Below are positions 26,618 to 35,738 of a stretch of DNA of 64,000 nt, one piece after another (within the stretch, counting starts at the first letter, position 1; every line of letters begins with the position of its first letter). A program made the translations under genes and the position numbers. Source of the stretch: CAWKDG01 sp963848355 (GTDB lineage: Bacteria > Actinomycetota > Acidimicrobiia > Acidimicrobiales > UBA8190); assembly GCA_963848355.1 (NCBI GenBank), contig CAWKDG010000014.1:17859-81858 (forward strand), read 5' to 3'. The notes beneath the pieces are model-generated. The model did no database searches, had not been told where the DNA came from, and worked only from the letters and a program-made list of their open reading frames with translations.

Positions 26618-27556
26618 TCAGCCCTTCGAACGGGTCAGCCCGGCGCGCGTCCCCCGGGTGACGAACTTGGTGGCCATCTTGCGACTGGCCTCGTCGATCA
26701 TCTCGTCGCCGAACATCACGGCACCCTTGCGGTCGTTCTCGGTGGCCTGCTGGTAGGCGTCGAGGATGTCCCAGGCCCGGTCGAACTGCTCCTGGGTGGG
26801 CGAGTACAGCTCGTTGAGCACGGTCACCTGGTCGGGCGTGAGTGCCCACTTCCCGTCGTACCCGAGGATCCGCGTGCGCTGGGAGAAGTCACGGAGACCT
26901 TCCATGTCCTTCACCTTGAGGTAGGGGCCGTCGATGACCTGCAGTCCGTTGGCCCGGCCCGCCATCAAGATGCGCGAGAAGACATAGTTGAAGTGGTCAC
27001 CCGGATACTCGGGGATCTGGACGCCGCCGGTCAGGACGGGCATCTCCATGGAGGCGGCGAAGTCGGCCGGTCCGAAGATGATCGTCTCGAGCCGGGGCGA
27101 CGCCGCACAGATGTCGTCGACGTTGATGAGGCCGCGGGTGGTCTCGATCTGGGCTTCGATCCCGATGTGCCCCACGGGAAGTCCGCTTCGCTTCTCCACC
27201 TGGGTGAGCAGCAGGTCGAGTGCGACGACCTCGGCCGCCGACTGCACCTTGGGGAGCATGAGCTCGTCGAGACGCTCGCCGGCGTTACCCACCACCTCGA
27301 TGACGTCCCCGTACGTCCACTCGGTGTCCCAGGCGTTGATCCGGACGCAGAGGACCCGGTCGTCCCAGGACTGCTTGCGAACGGCCTCGACGACCTTGGC
27401 CCGGGCCGCCTCTTTCTCGAGCGGGGCCACGGAGTCCTCGAGGTCGAGGAACGACATGTCGGCCGGCACCGTCGGTGCCTTCTCCAGGAAGCGCTCGTTC
27501 GAGCCCGGTGTGGAGAAGCACGAGCGGCGGGGCAGGTTCCGGCTGCGGTCGGACAT
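26618..27556 (-). CDS. HpcH/HpaI-CitE family CoA-ester lyase, probable malyl/beta-methylmalyl-CoA lyase
   Basis: 312 residues. The N-terminus RRSCFSTPGSNERFLEKAP and FLDLEDSVAPLEK carry the family CoA- and metal-binding region. Further blocks are RINAWDTEWTYGDV, LMLPKVQSAAEV, IGIEAQIETTRGLINVDDI and IIFGPADFAASM, with the metal-binding Glu and Asp. It would split beta-methylmalyl-CoA into glyoxylate and propionyl-CoA. With the MaoC hydratase and the dehydrogenase it makes a coherent three-step set. It converges with the dehydrogenase gene. Confidence 0.88.
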   Translation of the reverse strand: MSDRSRNLPRRSCFSTPGSNERFLEKAPTVPADMSFLDLEDSVAPLEKEAARAKVVEAVRKQSWDDRVLCVRINAWDTEWTYGDVIEVVGNAGERLDELMLPKVQSAAEVVALDLLLTQVEKRSGLPVGHIGIEAQIETTRGLINVDDICAASPRLETIIFGPADFAASMEMPVLTGGVQIPEYPGDHFNYVFSRILMAGRANGLQVIDGPYLKVKDMEGLRDFSQRTRILGYDGKWALTPDQVTVLNELYSPTQEQFDRAWDILDAYQQATENDRKGAVMFGDEMIDEASRKMATKFVTRGTRAGLTRSKG

Positions 27557-27565
27557 GGGACGATG

Positions 27566-28798
27566 CTACGCGGCGACCAGGTCGGCGGGGACCAGTTGCT
27601 CGGTGAGGAGGCGGGCGAACCGGGTGGGGTCGCCGCCCACGAAGCGCCGGCACAACGGCAGTCCCTCGACGTAGCACGAGATGTAGGCGCGCCAGGTGGG
27701 GTGGAGGAGGAACTCGACGGCCTTGGCCGCCCGAGCCGGGGGCAGAAGGGCCCACCGGGCCACCTCGCCCACCACCACGTCGGGATCGGCGCCGTCGACA
27801 TAGAGACGCCAGGCGGCGTTGCCCCGGACGGCCCCGAGCGCCTCGCCCGCCTCGGCGACCGCGGCGACGACCTCGGCGTCGTACCGGATCCCGAGCGGAT
27901 GGAGGTGGGCGGCGACGATGCTCTCCGGTCGGGGGCCGAGAACGACCTCCAGGCCGAGATCGGCCAGACCCTCGGCGAGGAGGCACTGCGGGGTGCCCAC
28001 CAGGAAGATGGACTCCTCCATCCACCGGCGGCGGCGGACGAGCCCGACCTCCTTGCGGGTGTGCTCGGTGTGGTGACCGGGATAGGCCTCGTGGGCCACC
28101 AGATGGGCGAGCGAGATCGACAGGACGGGGAGGTCGGTGTTCACGGCCACCCGCGAGTGGAGATCACCGAGATAGGTGTTGAAACCCGACCACGGCTTGT
28201 TCTCGACCAGCTCGAAGTCGATGTGCTCACCGGCGGGCAGTCCGAAGAGACGATCGGTGCGTTCGCGCAGCTCCTCGGCCAGCGAGGTGATGGCGTCGGG
28301 CAGTCGGTGGGGGGTGACGACATGGGCCTCGCGCCAGGCGATCAGGCGCTCGGCGACGGGGCCCGTCCCCGGGAGGGCCTCGGACAGCCGACGATGGGCG
28401 GCGGCGAGCTCCTCTTCGGGGACCGGCGCCGGGCGGACGCCGTAGCAGGCCTCGACCTCCTCGACGTAGCCCACCGCTTCTCCCGCTTGACGTCGCGCCG
28501 TGGTGAGCAGACCGACGACCTGGGCCCGTAACCACCGCCGTCGGGCCGGGAGGCCGGGATCGCCGTCGGTGGCGTCGTCGTCGTCGAGGGGGGCACCGGC
28601 GTCGAGGGAGGCCAACAGGGCGCGGGCGTCGGCCACCAGCCTCTCGGGCGGCAGCGGCTCCGACGCCGCTGCTCGTCGCGCCAGATCCGGTGGGCCGTAG
28701 TAGGCGTCGACCAGGCCGTCGACGTGGCGTCCGAGAGCCAGGCCGAGCTCGAGGTAGCGCCCGACCTCGCCGGCCGGCCTTTCGGTCCCGGGGCTCAC
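27566..28798 (-). CDS. DUF885-like putative zinc metallopeptidase
   Basis: 410 residues. The motif HLVAHEAYPGHHTEH matches the HExxH-like zinc site of DUF885-type peptidases, and MEESIFLVGTPQCLLAEGLADLG contains a plausible third-ligand Glu. The N-terminal part has DGLVDAYYGPPDLA, typical of a related actinobacterial subgroup. The start is a GTG that overlaps the stop of the dienelactone hydrolase gene (GTGA), so they are coupled. The substrate is unknown. Confidence 0.78.
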   Translation of the reverse strand: MSPGTERPAGEVGRYLELGLALGRHVDGLVDAYYGPPDLARRAAASEPLPPERLVADARALLASLDAGAPLDDDDATDGDPGLPARRRWLRAQVVGLLTTARRQAGEAVGYVEEVEACYGVRPAPVPEEELAAAHRRLSEALPGTGPVAERLIAWREAHVVTPHRLPDAITSLAEELRERTDRLFGLPAGEHIDFELVENKPWSGFNTYLGDLHSRVAVNTDLPVLSISLAHLVAHEAYPGHHTEHTRKEVGLVRRRRWMEESIFLVGTPQCLLAEGLADLGLEVVLGPRPESIVAAHLHPLGIRYDAEVVAAVAEAGEALGAVRGNAAWRLYVDGADPDVVVGEVARWALLPPARAAKAVEFLLHPTWRAYISCYVEGLPLCRRFVGGDPTRFARLLTEQLVPADLVAA

Positions 28799-29475
28799 CC
28801 GAGGTGGGCGTGGAGGAAGTCGATCGTGCGCTGCCAGGCCAAGGCCGACGCCGCGTCGTCGTAGACCTCCGGCCGGGTGTCGTTGAAGAAGGCGTGATCG
28901 ACTCCCGGGTAGACGTGGAAGGTGACGTCCTTACCGAGGCCCTTGAGCTGCGATTCGAGGGTGGCGGCGGCGGCGGGACCGAAGAATCCGTCGAGTTCGG
29001 CGATGTGGGCCAGGACGGCGGCGTTCATCGGTGCGTAGTCGGGCTGCGCTTCGGGCCAGGGAATCACGCCGTAGAAAGACACGCAGACGGAGACGGCGTC
29101 GGGCCGCTGGGTGGCGAGCACGAGGGCCAGTCCGCCGCCCATGCAGAACCCGACGACCCCGACGCTGTCACCGGCGCTGCGGCGACGCACCTCGTCGACT
29201 GCGCCCGACATGTCGCGCCCGGCCCGGTCGAGCTCGAGGGCCATCATCGCCTTCCCCGCTTCGTCCGGTTCGGAGATCTGCTGGCCCCGGTAGAGATCGG
29301 GCGCCAGGGTCACGAAGCCGGCGGCGGCGAACCGGTCGCAGACGTCGACGATGTGGGGGACGAGGCCCCACCACTCCTGGATGACCACCACGCCCGGTCC
29401 GGATCCGGACGGGGGAACGGCCAGGTAACCCTGACCGGGAGAACCGTTGCTCGGGAATTCGATCATCTCGCCCAT
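28795..29475 (-). CDS. dienelactone hydrolase family protein
   Basis: 226 residues from the ATG at 29475. The nucleophile is Cys in GFCMGGG, the acid is in AELDGFFGP, and the His is in GVDHAFFND: the Cys-Asp-His triad of dienelactone hydrolases. The early strand VVIQEWWGLVPHI is also typical. It may hydrolyse dienelactones or other small esters. An upstream in-frame extension has no homology and was left out. Confidence 0.9.
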   Translation of the reverse strand: MGEMIEFPSNGSPGQGYLAVPPSGSGPGVVVIQEWWGLVPHIVDVCDRFAAAGFVTLAPDLYRGQQISEPDEAGKAMMALELDRAGRDMSGAVDEVRRRSAGDSVGVVGFCMGGGLALVLATQRPDAVSVCVSFYGVIPWPEAQPDYAPMNAAVLAHIAELDGFFGPAAAATLESQLKGLGKDVTFHVYPGVDHAFFNDTRPEVYDDAASALAWQRTIDFLHAHLG

Positions 29476-29506
29476 GCACGCCGACGCTACTGGCGGGCGC
29501 GGCTCC

Positions 29507-30161
29507 CTACCAAGGCGCCAGCAGCTCCGGCGGCTCGGGACAGTCGGTGCCGGCCAGGGCGAGACGTGGCGGCTGCGCTCCCGATGGCCCGACGACGCGT
29601 TCGACTCCGGCCAGATCGACCACGACACCGCTACGGGATCCGACCGCCGACTCCAGCTTGCGCGTCGAGCGCGTCCCACAGGCGCGGCGGCAGGATCCGG
29701 CCCACACCCGCCTGAGCCCACACCGGGACCTCGACGACCCGGGCCGCCTCGAGGAGGCCGAGGACGTCGGCGTCCACCACCATGCCGCCGGCGCCGAGAG
29801 CATCCACCTCGATGACGACGATGTCGGCGCTGGCGACATCACCGACGCCGCCGCGCCGGACGACGCGGGCACCGGCGGGGAGCGCGTCGTCGAGGATCTC
29901 GTCCGTCTGGTCGTCCTCGAGGGCGTCGGCGCAACGCTCCCCCTCGGCGACGGGGTCGCCGGCGGTGACGATGCGGGCCGCCACCCACCACATCGGGCCG
30001 CAGCCGGGGTGCCGGTCGAGCAGGCGACGGCACGCGGGAAGTACGGCCGGTGCTTCACGGACGGCGAGATCGGCGAGCGCCCACGCCGCTTCCGCCGCCA
30101 GGACGTCCGGCGCGCCCCAACCGGCGCGGGCTACGTAGCGAAGACGCTCGATCGGGTGCAC
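29507..30161 (-). pseudogene. conserved actinobacterial protein with eIF-2B-alpha-like fold, one frameshift
   Basis: The start is probably the GTG at 30161 (VHPIERLRYVARAGW). Segments such as AACRRLLDRHP-type LPACRRLLDRHPGCGPMWWVAARIV, ASADIVVIEVDALGAGGMVVDADVLGLLEAA and VEVPVWAQAGVGRILPPRLWDAL resemble initiation-factor-2B-like proteins. No function is known to me. The frame breaks near 29658, and the remainder (LESAVGSRSGVVVDLAGVERVV) continues in another frame to a stop at 29507. Confidence 0.65.
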
Positions 30162-30307
30162 CGAGGCGACGCTACCTGCCTGGGCGTGACGCTCTTCCGG
30201 GCCCGGGGCGATCGACCCCGGCACTGCTGGGCCGACCGGTGCTCCTCCGATAAACTTCCTGGTCAGAGGTTTAGAGAAGCCCAAGTGCTTGCTATAGGAA
30301 GCTGTCC

Positions 30308-31489
30308 TTGCTAGACATAGCTTCCGTTGTGACTCGCCCTGGGAACCCCCCGACGGCGCGACTTCGGCGGGGGACGAGTCGTCCCTTGGGTGTCGTGCTG
30401 CTCTCCTGCACGACTCTCACGTTGATCGCCGGAGCGGTTCTCCCGGCGGTCCGGTCGGCATCGGCCGACTCCGTCTCGAGCGACCGGGCCGAAGCGACCC
30501 AGCTGACGCAGCAGATCCAGGCCGAAGGCCAGCAGCTCGACGCGTTGAACGAGCAGTACGACGAGGCCCAGATCCGCGTCGGGCAGCTCGACCAGCAGGT
30601 CGCCCAGACGCGTAGCCAGATCAGCCAGACGAAAGACCACGTGGCGTCGGCCCAGGCCAACCTGCGCACCCAGGCTCTCCAGGACTACATGTCGGGCGGA
30701 TCGGACAACGGGCTCGAGCAACTGTTCACGTCGGGCGGGCAGCAGTCCTCGGTGACAGCTGAGTACCAGAGCGTGGCCAGTGGCAACGTCTCGAATGCCA
30801 TCGACCGTCTCAACCGGGCCGAGGCGGCGCTCACGGCCCAGGAGAACCAGCTGCAGACCACGCAGAGCCAGGCGCAGGCGGCTCTGGGCCAGGCGGCGGC
30901 GGCGCAACGGAGCGCCCAGACCGAGCTCACCGCCCAGCAGGCCACTCTGTCGCAGGTGAAGGGCCGGATCGCCACGCTGGTGCAACAGCAGCAGGCGGCG
31001 GAGGCGGCGGCCCAGGCGGCGGCCTTCCAACGGAAGGTGGCGGCCCAGGAGGCTGCGGCGGCGGCAGCCGCGACCCAGAGCTCGTCGTCATCAGGGGCAT
31101 CGGGCGACAACTCTCCCCCGCCGCCGTCCGCCGGTGGATCGGCCGCCGTTGCCGTGGCGGCGGCGATGAGCCAGAGAGGCGTCCCCTACGTGTGGGGCGG
31201 TGACACGCCCGGGGTGGGCTTCGACTGTTCCGGTCTGACCATGTGGGCATGGGGTCAGGCGGGGGTCAGCCTGCCGCACTCGGCGGCGGCGCAGTACGAC
31301 GACACCGAGCACGTGCCGCTGGGCGACATGGAGCCCGGAGACCTGATCTTCTACGACGAGGGTGGTGTCATCGGCCACGTCACGATGTACATCGGCGGCG
31401 GCCAGATGGTCCAGGCCCCGGAGACCGGCGAGGACGTTCAGGTCACCGGGATCTGGTCGCAGGGCCTCGTCGGCGCCGGCCGTCCGTAG
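30308..31489 (+). CDS. NlpC/P60 peptidoglycan endopeptidase with coiled-coil N-terminus
   Basis: 393 residues. The start is a TTG at 30308 or a GTG at 30329. A membrane/signal helix (VVLLSCTTLTLIAGAVLPAV) is followed by long Gln/Ala-rich coiled coils (residues 55-250), a Ser-rich linker, and an NlpC/P60 domain: VPYVWGGDTPGVGFDCSGLTMWAW with the catalytic Cys, and HVTMYIGGGQMV with the His. It resembles RipA/PcsB-type hydrolases that cut the wall peptide during division. A frameshifted paralog lies at 56211-57466. The 146-base upstream gap should hold its promoter. Confidence 0.92.
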   Translation: MLDIASVVTRPGNPPTARLRRGTSRPLGVVLLSCTTLTLIAGAVLPAVRSASADSVSSDRAEATQLTQQIQAEGQQLDALNEQYDEAQIRVGQLDQQVAQTRSQISQTKDHVASAQANLRTQALQDYMSGGSDNGLEQLFTSGGQQSSVTAEYQSVASGNVSNAIDRLNRAEAALTAQENQLQTTQSQAQAALGQAAAAQRSAQTELTAQQATLSQVKGRIATLVQQQQAAEAAAQAAAFQRKVAAQEAAAAAAATQSSSSSGASGDNSPPPPSAGGSAAVAVAAAMSQRGVPYVWGGDTPGVGFDCSGLTMWAWGQAGVSLPHSAAAQYDDTEHVPLGDMEPGDLIFYDEGGVIGHVTMYIGGGQMVQAPETGEDVQVTGIWSQGLVGAGRP

Positions 31490-31533
31490 GGACATTCCGC
31501 CGTCTCGTCGGCCCCCCGGGGGCGCCACGAGGC

Positions 31534-32330
31534 TCAGGGGTCGAGCGGCGCGGCGAGAAGTCCGGGCGGGACCCGTCCTTCGGCTCCAGGCTGGCGTGGC
31601 CCCGGCGGCCGTGCGAAACGGAACGGTGTGGGCTCACGTCCCGCCTGGACGACGACGGCCTGACCGGTGCCGTCGCCCAGCATGCAACCGAGGACAGCGT
31701 CCACCACGGCCTCAGGGGAGATGAGAGGGAATCGCGCCGCCGCCAGCGCGTCGCGGACGTCGTCGACGAGCGGGGTGTCGACCAGTCCGGGGCAGACGGC
31801 ATTCACCGTGATGCCGTGGTCGGCCAAGGTCAGGGCGAGACCGCGCACGAGACCTACCACCGCATGCTTCGTCAACGCGTAGATCGGATCGGCGGCAAAC
31901 GCCACCAGGCCGGCCAGTGACGCCGTCGCCACCAGGGCCCCGCCGCCCCGGGCGATCAACTCGGGAACGAGGGCCCGGGCACCGAAGACGACGCCGTCGA
32001 CGTTGACGGCGAGGATCCGGCGGTACTGGTCGTCGGTGAGGGCGGTGATGTCGCCTTCTCCGGTGGTCACCCCGGCGTTGAGATAGACGAAGTCCACGCC
32101 ACCGAGGCTCCGGACCGAGTCGACCACCGCCCCCCAGTCGCTCCGGACGGCTGACGTCGGCAGCGACGGCCACCGCATGCAACTCCGCGGCCACGCGGGC
32201 ACCTTCGTCGGCGGCGATGTCGACGGCCACGACGGTGGCCCCCTCGGCCGCCAAACGGGTGGCGCAGGCCAGCCCGATCCCCGATGCGGCGCCGGTGACG
32301 ACGGCAACCTTCCCGATCGAGTGCTCCCAT
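31534..32330 (-). pseudogene. short-chain dehydrogenase/reductase, two frameshifts
   Basis: Restored, it reads MGALDGKVAVVTGAASGIGLA (TGxxxGxG cofactor motif), then TVVAVDIAADEGARVAAEL, then NAGVTTGEG and the catalytic region LVATASLAG followed by YALTK (YxxxK). It ends with the SDR pattern NAVCPGLVDTPLV. Shifts are near 32315 and 32160. It is an NAD(P)-dependent oxidoreductase of unknown substrate. It converges with the NlpC/P60 gene. Confidence 0.8.
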
Positions 32331-32492
32331 GAGATCTCCTTCCGGCGGTGACCCTGGCAGCGTACGGTGGCTCGCGGCCGACGTGCCGCGCCACGGACGA
32401 CGGGCAGGTGGCCCGGACGACGTCATCGCCGGCGGTCTTGACGGTACGCTGAAGGTCGCCGGGTGCCCGCCCGGGACCACCCGAGGATCATC

Positions 32493-33342
32493 GTGAAGCC
32501 GATACCCGTCGCATTCCACATCGGACCCCTGGAGGTCCACACCTACGGCATCGGGCTCGCCATCACCTTCTGGTTCGCCTACCGCTACTTCGAGCGCCGG
32601 CTCCGCAACGCCGGCTATCCGTGGCAGTGGCTCACCGGCGCCTTCATCTGGATCGTCGTCGCCTCGATCGTCGGCGCCCGCCTCCTGCACGTGCTGGCCA
32701 ACTACTCGTCGTACTACGAGCACAACCCGGGCCAGATCCTGGACGTGTGGCACGGGGGCCTGTCGTCGTTCGGCGGCCTGTTGTTCGGCATCCCCGTCGG
32801 CGTCATCCTCGCCCGCCGGCGCTGCCCGGAGTTGCCGTCCCTGCGGGCTCTGGACATCGTCAGCCCGGTCCTCATGGCGGCGTGGGGCGTAGGGCGGCTT
32901 CTCGGTCCGCAACTGATGGTGGCGGGGGGTGGCCGCCCGACGACGGCGTGGTGGGGGATGTACTACGCCGGTGAAGCGGGCAAGCGGGTGCCGGTCCCGC
33001 TCATCCAGGCCTTCGACAGCTTCGTCATCTTCGCCATCCTCATCCTCATCGAGCACTACGTCCGCAAACGTCCGGTCGGCTTCATCCTGGCCGCCACCGC
33101 CGCGCTGTGGGGACTGGCCCGTTTCTTCGAGGAGAACGTCTTTCTCCGCCAGAACGACCACAACGGCGCTCCGCTGGTCCAGGGGGCGGGGCTCGCTCTC
33201 TTCGTGGCGGGGTCCGTGGCCATGGCCGTGCTGTGGCGGCGCCGTCGGCCAGAGCCGGGAGATCGAGGTCGATCCGAGCGACGGCGACGATCCCGTCGTC
33301 GACGAGATGGCGGTCCCGAAGGACGCGCCGATCGAAGTCTGA
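32493..33342 (+). CDS. lgt: prolipoprotein diacylglyceryl transferase-like membrane protein (Lgt family)
   Basis: About 280 residues from the GTG at 32493 (VKPIPVAFHIGPLEVHTYGIGLAI, typical Lgt start). It has about seven membrane helices. HGGLSSFGGLLFG matches the Lgt periplasmic His-Gly motif, and ALWGLARFFEEN the C-terminal Arg motif. The signature region reads GVGRLLGPQLMVAGGGRPTTAWWG instead of the usual GRxGNF/GRxGCF form, so activity is uncertain. Near 33245 the frame probably shifts to end as ...EMAVPKDAPIEV at 33342; the unshifted frame runs to 33356. Confidence 0.8.
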
Positions 33343-33364
33343 CCGGGTACCGGTGACGCGCCCT

Positions 33365-34133
33365 ACCGACGGACCGACGGGCGGGGCGGCCGGGACCGGG
33401 GGGACCGGCGAAGGCCTGGGCGATCGACATCCACTCGGTGGCGGCGTCACCTTCGACGACGAGGCCGGTGTCAGCCAGGTGGCGGCGCTGGGTGACGACC
33501 AGGCAGAAGTCGAGCGCCGTGCCCTGGACGCTGTCGGACTCGGCGGCGGTCCTCCCACTCCCACACCTCGCCCGCCGGAGCCGGACAGAGCCACGCGCAC
33601 GGGCACGGGTGGCGGTTCCATGCCCCGGACGGCGTAGGAGAAGGGGCGGGTGCGGACACCCAGATGGGCGATGTGGCGTAGCCGGGCCGTGGGGACACGT
33701 CGTGCGTCGAGCGCGTCGGCAACGTCCTGCCCGTGCGCCCATGTCTCCATGAGCCGGGCCGAGACGAAAGACAGCGCCCCCATGGGAGGACCGAACCACG
33801 GCACCCGTGCACCGTCGGGCAGGGCGCGCGCCGCCGTGACCATGGCGCGCGCGGCTGGTGCGCCACCAGCGCAGGAGCTCGGCGCCCGTCATGGCCCGCC
33901 CGCGACGCAGATGCTCCTCCATGGGGTCGCCCCCGGCCAGAGCGACGGCCGACCATGTCGGAAAAGGCAGCCGGGTCTGTCATGGCCGAGACAGCGGCAT
34001 CGTCGAAATACGCCAGATGGCTCACCTGGTCCCGGACGGCCCACCCCGGGGCCGGCGTCGGGCGCCCCCAGCCGGACTCGTCGAGGGCGGCCACGAGAGC
34101 GTCGAGATCGAGGTGCTCGGCCTCGCAGATCAT
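33365..34133 (-). pseudogene. TIGR03084-like (mycothiol-dependent maleylpyruvate isomerase fold) protein, frameshifted
   Basis: Pieces in three frames make a coherent protein. The N-terminal DLDALVAALDESGWGRPTPAPGWAVRDQVSHLAYFDD is the DinB/MDMPI-type four-helix start. Then come WFGPPMGALSFVSARLMETWAHGQDVADALD, where the His is a typical metal ligand, and ALDFCLVVTQRRHLADTGLVVEGDAATEWMSIAQAFAGPPGPGR. Breaks lie near 33950 and 33560, and the end is uncertain. The family uses mycothiol or acts as a metal-dependent transferase; the substrate is unknown. Confidence 0.7.
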
Positions 34134-34235
34134 CGAGGAGGTCCGACAGCGAAGTGGGGCGAGGGGCCACGGAGGTCAAGCTAAGGCCCCGCCGATTGCC
34201 GGTGCAATGAAAACCCTCTCCGGTACGCTGGGGGT

Positions 34236-34712
34236 ATGACCACCGTGTGCTGGCTCGACGATCTTGAGATGCAGGCGTGGCGGTCACTGCTGAGCGCCCA
34301 TTCCCGCCTGATGTCACGCCTGGATGCCGAGCTTCAGGCGTCACAGGGGATGTCGGTGTCGGATTACGGCGTGCTCGTCCAGCTTTCGGAAGCCGAGGGC
34401 GGACACATGCGGATGAGCGAGCTCGCCGATCGCCTCCTGCTCTCGCCGAGCGGCCTCACGCGGCGCCTGGACGGCCTCGTCCGGGCCGGGCTGGTCGACC
34501 GGGCCCGCTGTCCCACCGACCGCCGGGGCGCCTTCGCCGTGCTCACCGATGCCGGGCGTGCCCGGCTCGAGGAGGCGGCACCCGATCACGTCGAGCAGGT
34601 CCGACGCCATTTCGTCGACCGGCTCGAGCCGCGCCAGCTGGAGGCCCTGGTCGATGCTCTCGACAAGGTGGCTGCTCCGATTCCTTGCCACGAAAAGCCG
34701 AACGGCGGCTAA
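34236..34712 (+). CDS. MarR-family transcriptional regulator
   Basis: 158 residues. A winged helix lies at about 40-110: SVSDYGVLVQLSEAEGGHMRMSELADRLLLSPSGLTRRLDGLVRAGLVDRARCPTDRRGAFAVLTDAGR, with the DRR wing motif typical of MarR. It is divergent from the TIGR03084-like gene with a 100-base shared promoter region and probably controls it or itself. Confidence 0.9.
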   Translation: MTTVCWLDDLEMQAWRSLLSAHSRLMSRLDAELQASQGMSVSDYGVLVQLSEAEGGHMRMSELADRLLLSPSGLTRRLDGLVRAGLVDRARCPTDRRGAFAVLTDAGRARLEEAAPDHVEQVRRHFVDRLEPRQLEALVDALDKVAAPIPCHEKPNGG

Positions 34713-34807
34713 CTTTCGGACGGGTTCACCGGCACCCGAAATCGTCGGTTCCGGGGTCACAAGATGAACCGTGAACCCATACTGGAATTCGTTTAGAGTC
34801 TTCGGAC

Positions 34808-35530
34808 GTGACGGACGCACAGCTTGAAGCACCTCACTACCAGAGCCTGTCTGTCATCGTCCCCGTCTACAACGAGCAAAGGACCGTCGCCGAGATCATC
34901 AGGCGCATCCGTTCCATGACGGTACCCCTTGACTTGCAGGTGATCGTCGTCAACGACGGCTCGTCTGACGGAACCGACAAGGTCCTGGCTGCTTGGAGGA
35001 CTCAACGGTTTTCGTCCTCAACCACGACGTGAACCAGGGAAAGGGTGCCGCCATCCGGACAGGTCTGGCGGTCGGCACGCGGGGACCTGATCATCATTCA
35101 AGATGCCGACCTCGAATACGACCCCGACGACTGGCCAAAACTATTCGAACCTTTGTTCAAAGGAAGGGCGCGAGTCGTTTATGGGAGCCGATTCACCGGT
35201 GAGCGCAAGAACATGCTCCCATCGCACTGGATGGGCAACCGCATACTGACCCTTGCCACCAATCTCCTGTACCGATCGACCCTCTCCGACATGGAGACGT
35301 GCTACAAGGTCTTCGACAGACGGGTCCTCGAAGGGATCACCATTAAGTCCAACCGTTTCGATTTCGAGCCCGAAATCACCGCCAAGGTGCTGCGCCGGGG
35401 TCACCGTATCTACGAGGTACCGATCTCATATGCTGGACGCGAACCTTCGGAGGGCAAGAAGATCTCATGGCGCGACGGCTTTGGTGCCCTCTTCGCCTTG
35501 CTTCGCTTCCGCTTCACACAACTCGACTGA
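34808..35530 (+). pseudogene. GT2 glycosyltransferase, polyprenyl-phosphate mannosyltransferase-like, frameshifted
   Basis: The first piece has LSVIVPVYNEQRTVAEIIRRI and VIVVNDGSSDGTDKVL. The next has VFVLNHDVNQGKGAAIRTGL; the last, from about 35085, has GDLIIIQDADLEYDPDDWPKLFEPL (DAD metal motif), VYGSRF, CYKVFDRRVLEGI and NRFDFEPEITAKVLRRGHRIYEVPISYAGR. This is the DPM1-like GT2 pattern, which makes polyprenyl-linked sugar donors. Breaks are near 34995 and 35080. It opens the polysaccharide region. Confidence 0.8.
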
Positions 35531-35559
35531 GCTCAGAGGTCTCGGGGGTCGTGGCGACT

Positions 35560-35580
35560 CGGCTCCGTTTCGGGGAGCCG
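35560..35580 (+). terminator. candidate terminator hairpin after the GT2 gene
   Basis: A perfect 7-bp stem (CGGCTCC / GGAGCCG) with a 7-base loop lies 30 bases after the GT2 stop. The following sequence is only weakly T-rich (TCATTCCCC), so termination efficiency is doubtful. Confidence 0.4.
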
Positions 35581-35609
35581 TCATTCCCCAGCCACAGGAT
35601 GAACTGGTC

Positions 35610-35738
35610 ATGGAACCACCCTCCACCGACGAAGCTCTCCGGGTCATTGGGATCTCCGAGCGACAACTCCGCCCGAGACTAGGATCATCGTGGCCGGTCC
35701 CGGAAGGCTGGGCGGAGGAGCTCTACGATGAGGTTTGA
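35610..35738 (+). CDS. possible 42-codon small ORF overlapping the dehydrogenase start
   Basis: ATG at 35610 to TGA at 35738, an acidic peptide ending WPVPEGWAEELYDEV. Its last bases overlap the start of the sugar dehydrogenase at 35728. I recognise no family. It could be a real coupled leader peptide or chance. Confidence 0.25.
   Translation: MEPPSTDEALRVIGISERQLRPRLGSSWPVPEGWAEELYDEV

Noticed and set aside
30162..30307. c-di-AMP (ydaO-type) riboswitch before the NlpC/P60 gene
   Set aside because: The gap is only 146 bases and I could not find the conserved core.
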